DNA of 64,000 nt from Eublepharis macularius (Eukaryota; Chordata; Lepidosauria; Squamata; Eublepharidae), in contig NC_072801.1 of the NCBI RefSeq assembly GCF_028583425.1, positions 65,735,766-65,799,765 of the forward strand. Reading direction: 5' to 3'. Every line of letters starts with the position of its first letter. Positions within the stretch are counted from its first letter, which is position 1. The notes beneath the pieces were generated by a model, which was not told the origin of the DNA, made no database searches, and saw only the letters and a program-made list of their open reading frames with translations. Below are positions 29,926 to 41,278 of the stretch, piece after piece. The translations under genes were made by a program, and so were the position numbers.

Positions 29926-32184
29926 TAAACTGTCTTTTGTGAATGCATCTGATATTTGTAACCCCTGTGGAGCCTATCCCCTTTCCCCTAGTCATTTTGA
30001 TTAATTTTTGTCCCCTCCTTACAAATGGTGGCAGGGCTGATCACAAGGCAAGCCTCAACCCACAAGAATGTGTCTCTGAGTGCAGTATTAGAGCTCTGGG
30101 TCGGTAGGTGCCTGCACATATGTCTCCTCCGGACAGTCAGGAGAGGACTTTGCATCCGTACATGAATCTTTCGGGGAGGTGGCACCTGATAGAGATCAGC
30201 TGCAACGGTTCAGTTGAACTGCTGCCTCTAGACAAAGGCGGAAGCAGGATCAGCTTTTTCAGCGCATATCTTTGCTATGATACTCGTCTTGCTATGGTTT
30301 CAACTTGGTTTCTCGCCAGTTTTCTCTTTGCATAGAACCTCTGCTTGTCAGGAGCACAATGGAAAATGGCTCAGACTAGGGCAGCTGCCTAATAGCACCT
30401 GTTCCTGATAGGAAGAAAATGAAGGTATTTGGGGAGCAATAGGATAGTATTCCTGGACTAGGATACAGAAGTATGCAGGTGTCACATAGGATTTACGTAT
30501 TATGAGGCTATCTATCTAAATCTATAAATATAAAAGGCAGTTTCTGAAGTTCTTTCTCACTTTTGTGTGACACAGCCAATCCCAAACTTGTAGAGCGGAC
30601 TGTGCCATACGTGCCGTACATGATGCCAAACACATCAAGGAAAAAAGTTCTAGCCCTTGCTATGTTTCTATTGTGCCAGCATTTGGCTTGTAGGGCCTTT
30701 TTCACCAAGGGGAGCATTCAGAAATGTGAGCTCTCCACTTGCAAAGATCTGCCCTCCACCCCCTGATATGGAACAGGTACTTTACTTGCAAAATTCTGTA
30801 GCTTACCTATCTCCACAATCCCCATAATGCTCAAGCCCTCCCTGTGCACGTTACCCCATCAAATTTAGCTAGTGTGCGTGTCAAGAAACTCGCTTTATTT
30901 CTTGCCGAGATAAATCATTTTGAATCGGTCCCTTTTTGCTGGTATGTGCTTAAGTTTATGGCCTCTACTTTTATGGCCCCCCTCTTTCATATTAGACAGC
31001 ATTTCTTTTTGAAGACTGAGGCCAGATGGTACCTCTGGCTCTCAGACTGATAAGATAAAGAGCCTGTCTCTGGCTGTGTGGCATTCTCAAGGCTGGAGCC
31101 TTGGGGAGTCCAGTACTGGAATTTTGGCTATTTAACACAAAGTCTCCTAGGATTGAAGAAATTAGTTCCTTCCTCATACCTGTGAGCCCAAGTAACTGTA
31201 GTACTGGCCTCACAGATCTGGCCCTTTGGCTAATTTGTTCTGACTCGCTGCTGGCAGCATGTCTTTAAAAGGTGTCTTTTAAACTTTAGACTCTGTCCTT
31301 CTCTGGCTTTCTCCTCGGTTCCCTTTGTCCCCTTGCTCGCCTAATCCTTGTTGGAAGAATGGACTTTTGGAGATCATGCTGCAAGTGGCAATCTATAGCT
31401 GGACTCCCTTTGGACTTCTGGACCCATCATCTGGAAATCTTGCTGAATTCTGTTATTTGCTTAAAAGTAACACCTGGAATAAGTTTAGGGATCTTTAGTG
31501 TATGCTAGCCTAGTTAAAAAGCCGTTGTTAATTTGTTTCTCCTGCTGCACCTTTCTTTACTGTTTGGCAGTTGGCATTTTGCACTTCTTTAACAACAATA
31601 ACTTCTTTAACAACAACCTTTCTCACTGCGATCCAAGGCATATTACACAGTGCAAAGGAAAATACAATATAATCAACAGCAAAGTAGAATAATGACCAAC
31701 AGCAAGGACGTTCAGTGAAAGAGATATAATAGGGTGTGGTGGCCGAAAATCTGAAAAACAAGTATAAAGCTAGGCACAGAGATGAAACCTTTCTGAAACA
31801 ATCCATAGCTAATACGCTTATTAGCTGTACCTTGTTTAGAGCGATTTGACTGTTGCTTCAGTCTGAATCCAGTGGCTTGGCCAATTTGCCACATGCTACC
31901 CTGTTAATTTGTTTCTGAACTCAACCTGCTGAGTGCCTAACTCGCAGGACTTGCCCAGAAATCTAAGGGCAAACCTGGTGGCTTCCCTCAATAGGAAGTT
32001 GGCCAGAACAAGGTAAAGGTCACGCATTTGGGGCTTCTTAAAAGATTGGCATTCCCTGACCTCCTGGGCCGGGAGAATTCCGAGTTGTGTGAGCTAACTG
32101 GACTTGTTTGCCATTTCCTCTTCTGACCAGCAGTGCTAGTGGCTGGGGGGCATTGTTCGGTCCATGATGCTTTCCACTTTGAAC

Positions 32185-32415
32185 TTATCATATCATAATT
32201 ATATACCGCCCTTCAGGACAACTTAACACCCACTCTGAGCGGTTTACAAAGTATGTTATTATTATCCCCACAACAATCACCCTGTGAGGTGGGTGGGGCT
32301 GAGAGAGCTGTGGCTCACCTAAGGTCACCCAGCTGGCTTCACGTGGAGGAGTGGGGAATCAAACCTGGTTCTCCAGATTAGAGTCCTGCCACTCTTAACC
32401 ACTACACTAAACTTA
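32185..32415 (-). mobile_element. MIR-like SINE, minus strand
   Basis: Reverse complement of the SINE at 1240-1655: ATATACCGCCCTTCAGGACA at the tail, CAACAATCACCCTGTGAGGT in the middle, CTTAACCACTACACTAAA at the tRNA-like head. Confidence 0.8.
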
Positions 32416-32554
32416 GCAGCATTGGCCAGTGAGAGGACAGGAATATGCTAGTGGAGTTGGGCTTGTGTGAGTGATGGCTTCCATTGAGCTTTATGGGACA
32501 TAATTTGGGTTCCTAAGTCCCTGTCCTCTCCCAGTGGGAGATGGGGGACCCGGG

Positions 32555-32880
32555 ACTTACCTTCAGAGACATCCTCACACTCCCAGAGTGGCATGATGTT
32601 GTCACTTCTGGGAAGTGATATAATCACGCTGGCCACAGGTGCCCACACTTTGCACAGGTCTAATTCTGGCCCATTTGAGGCCAACTGGCCCCAGTGAAGC
32701 GTGGGGGCACACTTGCAGCCAGCATGACAATGTCACTTCAGGAAGTAATGTTGCGTTCCTGGGGGCGCATGTTCCTAGTGTGTTCCCAGGATGCCTGCTG
32801 GTGGTAGGTGATCTCCAGGCAGCCCAAAACCACAGGTAAACTGCCAGGAGATTGCCTGTCACTGGTAGGCACCAGGGATC
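32555..32880. mobile_element. Diverged interspersed repeat related to the element at 22409
   Basis: Shares GCATGATGTTGTCACTTCTG / GGAAGTGATATAATCAC and TTCTGGCCCATTTGAGGCC with 22500-22690. Right part CCAGGAGATTGCCTGTCACT. Ends not resolved. Confidence 0.45.
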
Positions 32881-33019
32881 CCTAGACAATGAACTGGCTG
32901 CAATTGGGATACAGTGAAGGGACATAGCTTGTTCTCCATTAATAGCGACCCCATCTGGGGTGTGTGTAAAGTAAGCCAGTGCACCAGCAACATGGTGATG
33001 CACTTCTTAGATTATATTT

Positions 33020-33400
33020 GTCCAAGTATTTATTGTTTTAAAACGTTTTTGTGCTTCCTTTCCACCCAATTCAGGGTCCCCAAAGCAGCAAACATTAAAA
33101 CACTGCAACCATTAAAAAGCATTTCAAATACAAATTCATATAAAACCATTAAATAAAACATATGAACTCATAAAAACACACAAACAGGGAGGAGGGCCCA
33201 TGAGAGTTTACGGGGTGTGCCAAACAAAACAGAAGAGATTTCTCCTGCTGGTGGAAGGCAATGACAGAGGGAGATAGAGAAAGTTCCCTGGGGAGGGAGT
33301 TCCAAAGTCTTGGTGCCACCACCAAGAAGGCCCTTTCTCAAGTTTCCACCCTTTCTAACCTCAGATTTTGGGGATCACCTCAATTGGGACCTCCAAAGAT
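33020..33400 (-). mobile_element. LINE-like 3' region, minus strand
   Basis: A-rich tail and GGGGAGGGAGTTCCAAAGTC, GTGCCACCACCAAGAAGGCC, which recur as LINE text in reptile genomes. Family uncertain (L2 or CR1). Confidence 0.45.
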
Positions 33401-35241
33401 AGGATGAACAAGTTCTTATGGAAGCACTATGTAATCCTTCTCTCCCCTCATCACCCCGGTGATTTACTAAGTTATAATTATATCTAAAATTGTAAAGGGA
33501 GAGGTGCTGGAGCTTCTGCCCACAGGCAGTTGCACCATCTGATATAGAAGCTTCTCTCTTGAACTCTGATATTTGGGAGCTCTTTCTCATTGTCCCGAGA
33601 GGAAGAAAAGGTGCATGCTCAAAGGCAAATATATTATTCCTTCATATCCCCCTAGGCCAAGCCTGGACAACAGTTTTTAAAATGAAGGGACTGTTGGTTC
33701 AAATTGAATCCTGACACAGTGGTAGTCAGTCCAGCCCCTGGGTAAAAAAAGGCATGAATTTCTTGCCACTTGGTACGTATCCATGCGTGAGTGAGGGTTG
33801 CTCGAAGCACGATGCCTGTGGCTTGCGCATGGTGGAAACGTGTGTGACTTTAAAAGCACATGTTTTTACAATGTTGTGTTTGATGGCGGATGCCTGTTGC
33901 CGGGTTCCCCAGATTGGTCTCTGCTCCCTCTGCAGAAATATGTACTGGAAAATTGGTGGTTTCTCTGGGAACTGGGAACACAAGCCTTTTGGTCTTTAGC
34001 ATCACAGTGCAGGGATACGGGTGTTGTTCCTTTGCCAAAGGAACAACACCCGTATCCGAACCTCTCCTTTTGACTCTGCTTGGCCTGGGGCAAAGCCGGT
34101 TTGGGCTTCTGAGTCAACACTGCAAAAACAGGGCTGAAGGGTAGGTGGGGGTGGCGAGAGTGACTTAGCTGAAGCTGGCAATTAGCTTGGAAGATGAAAA
34201 ACCAAAACGGCGAAGGGGGGAGGAGGGAAAAGAGCAAAGGTGGAAAAAGAGGTTGATGTGTGTGTGAACCATTTAATATAGGCTGTAAAAACAAAATCTT
34301 CATAGCATATGCAAAGAAGGAGAAATAAAAATCACAGCTGCTGTTCAGTGGGATGGAATGGGTATGGGGAATTGATGGAAATTCTCAGGGGAATTGAGAA
34401 TTGTAAGCCGGGCCAGCCCTCCTACTGGGGGAGGAGTATGTTTGTCCAAAGCCCTAGTCTGTAATGGGCACTATGTAGTCCATAATGGCAGCCACCTCCT
34501 GCAACCCTGGTCTGCAACTAGTCTTGCTGGAGAGCCTCTTTGGAAGCCTGGGAGAAGGTTGCAGGTGGTGCCCCCTTCCACACAAGGTCCTCCAAGAAGT
34601 CCTGTTGCTGTAACTGTCCCTCTCACGGCCCGAGGTCTGTCTGACTTTCTAGTGGCTGACCTTGAACTTGGGTGGACAATGAAAGAGGAGTAACTCTCCT
34701 GAAGTTGACTTACTCTTCTCCTTGTCTTGGGGCTGACTCATCATTTTTGGGCTACACGGACATGGTGAAAGTCAGGGACGGCCTGTCCACTAGGCAGACC
34801 CAAGTGATTGCCTACGGTGCCAGAAGCAGATGGGCACCAGATAGCCCTGTCGCCTTGCTACCTTCCATTGGGGTCTGCCATCACAAGCGACAGCCCCAGG
34901 AGTCACCCGGCCTTGCTCATTCCTCCCGCATCCCTTCTGTTGGAGGGGCAGGGCGAGTGGGCCCTCTTCATTGTGCCCACTCCCACCTCTTCCCTGGGCT
35001 CGGGGTGGCACAGGTGGGCAGCATGGGGGGAGTTTGGGCAGCAGGCCCCCTCCCTGCCTGGCATGCAGAAGACCCTTGGGCTGGCTCTGGTTACAGTTCT
35101 GGCATGTGTCAAGTTGTCTGGTCACTTTCAGAGGCTGATTTATCCGCGTGGCTCCACCAAAAATAAGAAACTTGTGGTGGCTTTGCCGTATCCCTTCTAC
35201 CTCAAAGCACTTGTTTGAATTTTCTCCATAGGGCCCTTCGT
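33401..35241. other. No gene recognised; contains the 34013 palindrome
   Basis: The longest frame here (minus strand 34790-35617, 275 codons) crosses the Sauria SINE and has no domain, so it is not called. Confidence 0.4.
34013..34057. repeat. Perfect palindrome, 22-bp arms, 1-nt spacer
   Basis: Bases 34013-34034 are the exact reverse complement of 34036-34057, with a single C between. The arms include GTGTTGTTCCTTTG. The flanks are not palindromic and no known element surrounds it. Confidence 0.95.
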
Positions 35242-35255
35242 AAGTAATGATAATA

Positions 35256-35555
35256 AGAGCCCCGTGGCGCAGAGTGGTAAGCTGTAGTACTGCAGCCCAA
35301 GCTCTGCTCATGACCTGAGTTTGATCCCGGCAGAAGCCGGGTTCAGGTAGCCGGCTCAAGGTTGACTCAGCCTTCCATCCTTCTGAGGTTGGTAAAATGA
35401 GTACCCAGTTTCCTGAGGGTAAAGTGTAGATGACTGGGGAAGGCAATGGCAAACCACCCCGTAAAAAGTCTGCCAAGAAAATGTCGCGGTGTGACATCCC
35501 CCCATGGGTCAGTAATGACTCGGTGCTTGCACAGGGGACTACCTTTACCTTTTTA
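35256..35555 (+). mobile_element. Sauria-type SINE, full length, young insertion
   Basis: A tRNA-like head (GCCCCGTGGCGCAGAGTGG; B-box-like GTTTGATCCC), a body with GGCAATGGCAAACCACCCCG and a Bov-B-like tail ending GGGGACTACCTTTACC. Flanked by a perfect 14-bp duplication (AAGTAATGATAATA at 35242-35255 and 35556-35569). This SINE type is known only from squamates and is mobilised by Bov-B LINEs. Confidence 0.88.
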
Positions 35556-36163
35556 AAGTAATGATAATACTCCAGTGCAAAAGGGAAGGGAGACACTGCA
35601 GGACCAAGACGTTGCATGTTGGCTTGGCATCCTGGAATACCATTATGGGAGAGAGGGGAGGAAGTACTGGGTGGCTACTGAGCCACTGCTCAGTAGATTA
35701 TGCCTCTACTTCCAAGTAAGGGGTGTTGGATATAAGGAGTTCCCATTGCAATGCAGTTTGATGCTCCCTGTTTCCCCTGCACGTGAATGTTTAGATGGCA
35801 GCCAGTGGCAGACAGATAGGACTTTCACCATAGAGATGTGAGTACAGAATGACTTCTTTGATTCAACAGAGCAGTTTTCAAACAGGAACAGGAAGTGAAG
35901 GCTGTGCGTTTTGCTCTATGGCCAGATTTCTGCTTGCTGGGATACCGCTTCTGAGTGTATCCTTTTAATATTCATTGCCTTGCCCTGAAATGGCTGGTCA
36001 CGGCCAAGGTATGGTTGGCGAGGCGGGTGTGGAGATTCTTATTTGCCTAGCAGTCAAATCAGCCATCCTTTCGGAAAGTCAACATGGCACTCCTACCAGT
36101 GGTCTCAAAAAGAACTGGGAGGATAATTTCACCACTCAAGAGTAAGAAAGTTTCTCGTTTCAG

Positions 36164-36275
36164 GTGATGGTGGCCCTCAGAATGGAGCCTTGATGTCTTC
36201 CGTTGCATCCTGGAAATCCAGAAATCCTGAACAGAGAAGCCATGCAGGAGGACTCTGAAGCTGATGTTCCCCTGG
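36164..36275 (+). pseudogene. Decayed KRAB-A box exon, its 3' end possibly reused as first coding exon
   Basis: Between a TTTCTCGTTTCAG acceptor and a CTGG/GTGCGT donor there are 112 bp that resemble a KRAB-A exon (usually about 127 bp). GAATGGAGCCTTG resembles the EEWALL codons and AGAGAAGCCATGCAGGAGGA the REVMQEN codons. The translated end, [14 protein letters not shown], matches the KRAB end REVMQENYETVxSL. Small deletions disrupt the upstream part: an in-frame TGA precedes it and the DV/MLE core is lost. The in-frame ATG at 36242 lies in this remnant, and the phase-1 donor fits the next exon. Confidence 0.55.
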
Positions 36276-39200
36276 GTGCGTTTTGGCATCTTTGCCTACT
36301 GTTAGCTCAAACTACAGCACTGGCTCAGAGCCGGGGAACTGGTGGCCGTTGGCAACATTCAGTTGGGGAGGGAGGTGAGGAAAGGCTCCAAGGCAGAGCT
36401 CTGGTGAGGCCTGGAAAGCCGAGGAGGAAACTTTAACCAGGTAAGGTGTGTGGCAATGCATATGGGCAAAGGCTGGCCCTGGAAATGAAGGGCTAGATCC
36501 AGCGCAGACCTTCTGCTTGCGCAAAAGACCACGGTCGCTCCTTGTGCTAAGTCAGCCTGATGGTTATCCCCACTTGCATTTCTTCTTGCACAAGTTCTTG
36601 TGCGACCAGTTTTAGGGCACTATTATACAGAGGGAAGAAAGTGCTAGGATGCCTAGGGCTTGCATCAAGCTCTTGGAAGGGACCGGAGTACATTGGAGTG
36701 GGGCAGAGGGTAGATTCCAGCAAAATGAAATTTGCACATCCAGTTGCAAAGCAGCATCTCTTTGTCTCGCTGCAGGTCATTTGGAGGAGGGCAAGGAGCT
36801 GTTCCAGTTGGCAGCAGAGGATAGGACTCGAAGCGACGGGCTTAAATTACATGCAGAAAGGTACCGGCTGGATATTAGGAAAAACTTTTTCATGGTCAGA
36901 GTAGTTCCAAGGTGGAATCAGCAGCCTAGGGAGGTGGTGAGCTCCCCTTCACTGGCAGTTCTGTGGTATGAGGGTTTACTACATACCAGGACAGACCCCA
37001 CAGCTGGTGTAGCTCAGTGGTTTTCCAAGTTCTCTGATTCACATTGATTTGTCTGCTGAGAAAACCTGTATTGTGGAGGATTCTGGGAAATGTTCTAGGT
37101 GGATTTGTTTGGTTCACGGGGGGCACCAGGCTTGTAAAACCGAGCATACGTCCTTGCTGCCCTTGCTTAATGGCTGTGCATACCTGGATATAGTCGGCAG
37201 TGCTGGCCAAGCTACCTTCCATGAAACCACCTGCCTGCTATTACTGAGCTTTCTTTGAGGAGCCCCGAATAAACTTCCATGGAAATCCTGGGTTGCCCAA
37301 ACACAGTTTGAAAGGTACTGTGATAGCCGAGCTTCAGGCTGAGAGGGGTCTTTCCAATCCTGGGTTTTTACTCTTGTGTTTGCAGATCATCGGGAAACGG
37401 CTCCTACCGCAGCTTCCGATCTGGAGGGAACAAAAGGAGGGAGAGATCCTGATGGCCCCAGAGGGCTGAAAAAAGAGAGGAGCCTGAGGGACCCACGTGC
37501 AGGTGAGAAAGCTCGAAGGCTGAAGGGATCTTCTTAGGCAGGCTATCTGCAACTCTCTCCATCTCTCTCACATTCCTACCCAACACCTATTCATTCCTCA
37601 AGATTACAATTACTGTCAGAGGAGTGTCAAGGAATCTGCACAACTGCGGTCATGATGTACAGCAGACAGTCTTAGACACGGAACAAGGAGAAGGCAAAAT
37701 TATCCTGTAGTTTGCTAGCTGGCCTGGATCTGGGTGAACGGCCGCCTTTGCTGTCTAAATTCTAGTCCTCTTGGGTCATGGTGAAATGACAGGTAGATTT
37801 TCAGGGTGGGGCCATAGCTCAGAGGGAGCGCTTTGCATGCAAAAGGTTCTAAGTTCAGTCCTGGCATCTCTAATTAAAAAGATCCGTCTGGGTAGCAGAT
37901 AATCTTTCTCTGTTGGAGTCCTTGGCAATCAGATACTAGTTAGAGTGGTCATTGCTGAAATGGATGGGCCCACAGTTTCATTTGATATATAGCAGCTTTG
38001 TGTGTTTCTACTCCTCCACTCTGAAAAGTTCAGTTCTTTAACACTTTCTCTTACTCTTTCTTGCTCTTTTCCACACAGGTGAAGGAATGGAAGGTGATCC
38101 CTTGAACGAGGAGGCGGGTGTGTTATGTTCTGAGCCTCAGAGCCTTGCTGACGAGGAGGACTTGGTAACACCAGCATTACCTCCACCCCGTGGGAAAGGT
38201 GAACGCCTTTACGCCTGCAGTGAATGCGGCAAGGCTTTCAGCCAGTGGTCAAAGCTAGTGCGCCATCGGCGTATCCACACTGGTGAGCGCCCAAACACAT
38301 GTACTGACTGCGGCAAGTCCTTCACTCAGAGCTCCCACCTGGTCCAGCACCGGCGGACACACACAGGCGAGAAGCCCTATGTCTGTGGGGACTGCGGCAA
38401 GGCCTTCTCATGGAGCTCCAACCTGGCTCAGCACCAGCGTACCCACACGGGAGAAAAGCCGTATGTCTGCCGGGAATGTGGCAAGGCCTTCTCCCAGAGC
38501 ACCAACCTCATTAAACACCAGCGCAGCCACACGGGCGAGAAGCCGTATCGCTGTCCCGAGTGCCCCAAAAGCTTTTACCGCTCCTCTGACCTCATCCAAC
38601 ACCAGATCACCCACACTGGCGAGCGTCCCTTCAAATGCGAGGAGTGTGGGAAAGGCTTCACCCAGAGCGCCAACCTGGTCAAGCACCGCAAGATCCATGC
38701 TGGGGAGAAGCCGTTCCGTTGCAACGATTGCGGCAAGACCTTCATCCAAAGCTCAGAGCTCATCCAGCACCAGCGAACCCACTCGGGGGAGAAACCTTAC
38801 CAGTGCCAAGAATGTGGCAAACGCTTTGGACATGGCGCCACCTTGGTCAAACACCAGCGGCTTCACATGGGGGTGGAGCCCTACCGATGTGCCGATTGCG
38901 GCAAAACCTTTGGGCTCAGCTCGGCCCTGGAGCGCCACCGTCGTTGCCACAGCGAGAGCCGCCCATACGCTTGCGGCGAATGTGGCCAGAGCTTCTCCCT
39001 GGCCTCCAACCTCACTCTGCACTCCCGCATTCATCGAGGCGAGAAGCCATACCGCTGTGCTGACTGCGGCAAGTGCTTTGGCATGAGCTCCACCCTTATC
39101 CGCCACCAGCGCATCCACACAGGCGAGAAGCCCTATGCCTGTCCCGACTGTGGGAAGGCCTTTGTCCGTAGCTCACACCTCACTCAGCACCGCAGGACGC

Positions 39201-41278
39201 ACACGGGTGAGCGGCCCTACCACTGCGAGGAGTGTGGCCGTCGCTTCTCCCAGAGTTCCAACCTCATCACCCACCAGCGCATCCACATGGAGGAGCGCCC
39301 CCACGTCTGCCACAGTTGTGGGCGGCGCTTTGCCCAGGAAGATGAGCTACAGGGCCACCAGCAGGAAGCGGATGGGAAATGCAGAAGCAAAGAAGAGGAC
39401 AAGGAGGCACGAGACCGTGCGAGTGGGAAGGACTGCGAGGGCAGAGATGTGCCAGCACCACACAAGGAGAGCAGTGTGATTTGCCCAGTGTGTGGGCTGG
39501 ACTGTAGTGATGCCACCGCCCTGGCACAGCATCAGAAGAGCCACACTGCCCATCTTTGTAACTTATGTGGACAGAGCTTCCAAAACAGTGTGACGCTAGC
39601 ACAGCACAGAGAATGCCACACCTCTTACATATGCCCTGAATGTGGGGAAAGTTTTGAGGAGGCCAGTGCCTTGACCTGCCACCGGGAGAGTCACGCATCT
39701 TGGATATGTGGCGCTTGTGGGCAGAACTGTGAGGACAGCTTGGCGCTGGAGCAGCATGAGGAAACTCATTCCTTGCACATCTGTGGCACCTGTGGGGAGA
39801 GTTTTGTGCACAGGGAAGCACTTTCACTGCATGAAGAGGAGGGGAGGTGTAAGGAGCACGCAAAGCTCTTGTTGGCCCAGAAATCCTCCAAGGTGCTTGA
39901 GGCTCTTGATGAAGAGGAGAATTCTGGAGACGAGCCTGCCATAGAATGTGAGGGAGGCCCAACCGAGGATAGCTCTGGGCTGGCAGGTGAGCAGCAGAGC
40001 CACAAAAGACTCCACACTTGCTCTGAATGTGGACAGTCGTTCTCCGACAGCTCAGCTATTGCCTGCCACCAGAACACCCATGTGCAAGAGAAACTGCACA
40101 AGCGCCTCGAGTTTGGGCAGAGCTTCAGGGGCACCCCAGCCCTAGCTAGGCGTCAGAAGGAACACGTGCGTGGGAAGCGGTACCGATGCATGAAGCGTGG
40201 TCAGGCCTCTTTGGACACCACGGTCTTTGCACTGCACCGGAAAAACCACACCGAGGACAAAGCGCATGGGTGTCTTGAATCTGGAGAACGGCTCAGTTCT
40301 GATTCGAAATGTGCGGTGCAGAGGACCCATGAGGAGAGTTCTTCTAAGACCGCACTTAGAAAGGAGCCTTCCAGAGAACAGTCGCTCTCTAGCTCAGACC
40401 AGAGCAAACCACCAGATGACCAGCCATTTAGGGAGCCTCCGGGTCTTACCACACACCAGAGAACCTGCTCCAATGACAACGTACTTGACATCGCTGTGGA
40501 AGAGAAGTCTTCCTCTTGTGGTCTTTGCTTCCAGGAGAGCTCAGCTTTGACTTTGCATGAGCAAACTGACCTTGAAGAAAAGCTTGGCCTGGGTTCCCAG
40601 CGTGACGGTGCGCTTGTAGAGAGCTCAGTGATCGCTCCACCACAGAGAAGACCCTTGGCTACAGAGAAGCCTGCTCCGGTTTCCACTGAAATGGCCGCCC
40701 TCATCCGGCACCCGAGCACCAAGCCGTACAAGTGTCACGACTGCAAACAAAGCTTTGTGGATGCCACCAGCTTGTCCCACCACCAGCTTGGCCATATGAA
40801 GGACAGGCTGCTGAAGTGTCCGGAGTGTGCCACAGGCTTCCCAGACAGGCTTGCTCTGATCCGGCACCAGATGGAACACACAGCGGAGAAACTCAAGGGG
40901 GTGAGACAGCAGCCGAAAAACTACCGCAATAAGGAGAGAGACCACAGGAGTCCTCTGGAATTTGGGGAGAGCTTCACTGAGATCTCGGCCATCCTTTTGC
41001 AAAGGGGAACCCCCGTCCCTGAAAGGAGTGTGCCCCAACGGCTCAAGGACCGTGGAACTGACCGAAAACAAAACTCAGGGGATGTTTCAGAGTCAATGGG
41101 GCCTCCTTACTTTCACTTTGACTTGGGGAAAGCTTCCAGTGCCAGCCACGCGCTGGACCACCACCATGTGCAGCAGGATAAGAGCAAATACATAGCGCAT
41201 CCCGAACCTGGGAAAATATCCAGGAACAGTTCGATGCTGCTGCAACACCTTCAGAACCACACAGCAGAGAAACCTTGA
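36242..41278 (+). CDS. C2H2 zinc-finger protein with eroded KRAB remnant and decaying C-terminal fingers (3 coding exons)
   Basis: My model joins 36242-36275, 37386-37502 and 38079-41278 in one frame (1116 aa). Without the upstream exons the start would be M at 38087 (1063 aa). Using 1116-aa numbering, fingers 1-13 (about 95-455) are intact with TGEKP-like linkers, and finger 14 (about 459) has lost its last histidine. A second block (about 517-640) holds five fingers separated by only about three residues instead of TGEKP, the last incomplete. One isolated finger is at about 696, followed by copies missing cysteines, and an intact pair (CHDC, CPEC) sits at about 934-985. The tail still shows finger-like repeats such as [20 protein letters not shown]. 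It is probably a nuclear DNA-binding regulator. AATAAA at 43354 may end the 3'UTR. No symbol recognised. Confidence 0.85.
36773..36965 (+). mobile_element. CR1 LINE fragment, plus strand
   Basis: The reverse-complement partner of 7640-7890 (GAGGAGGGCAAGGAGCTGTT through GAGCTCCCCTTCACTGGCAG), lacking the nested insertion found there. Confidence 0.8.
37386..37502 (+). CDS. Second zinc-finger gene, linker exon
   Basis: A 117-bp exon, phase 1 in and phase 1 out, acceptor TGTTTGCAG and donor GCAG/GTGAGA. It is open only in the frame that joins both neighbours ([18 protein letters not shown], then a basic end), as expected for the exon between KRAB and fingers in KRAB zinc-finger genes. Confidence 0.6.
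37800..38000 (+). mobile_element. tRNA-derived SINE (second family), decayed
   Basis: GGGGCCATAGCTCAGAGGGA head, GCTTTGCATGCAAAAGGTTC, AGTTCAGTCCTGGCATCTC; tail ATATAGCAGCTTTGTGTG. It ends about 80 bp before the large finger exon's acceptor. Confidence 0.65.
38079..41278 (+). CDS. Second zinc-finger gene, large finger exon
   Basis: Acceptor TTTTCCACACAG at 38078. The open frame ends in TGA at 41276-41278. It contains all the fingers described for the gene. Coding is secure from the finger pattern; only the amino-terminal start is uncertain. Confidence 0.95.

Larger units (their letters stand above)
28666..32184. other. Intron or intergenic, mostly unrecognised sequence
   Basis: Apart from the SINE pieces near 29.5-29.9 kb I see no gene. 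About 29335-29400 is a remnant of an inverted repeat (TGGAGTTATACCCTTCTGAG). A LINE-like minus tail may lie at 31580-31780. Confidence 0.35.

Noticed and set aside
35256-35330. tRNA gene
   Set aside because: It is the tRNA-like head of a 300-bp SINE with target-site duplication; no cloverleaf with matching acceptor arms is apparent.
34790-35617. 275-codon minus-strand gene
   Set aside because: It crosses the whole Sauria SINE, shows no domain and has no supporting splice or promoter context.
38200-39340. CRISPR-like regular repeats
   Set aside because: The 84-bp periodicity is the C2H2 finger unit; repeats are coding and not separated by unique spacers.
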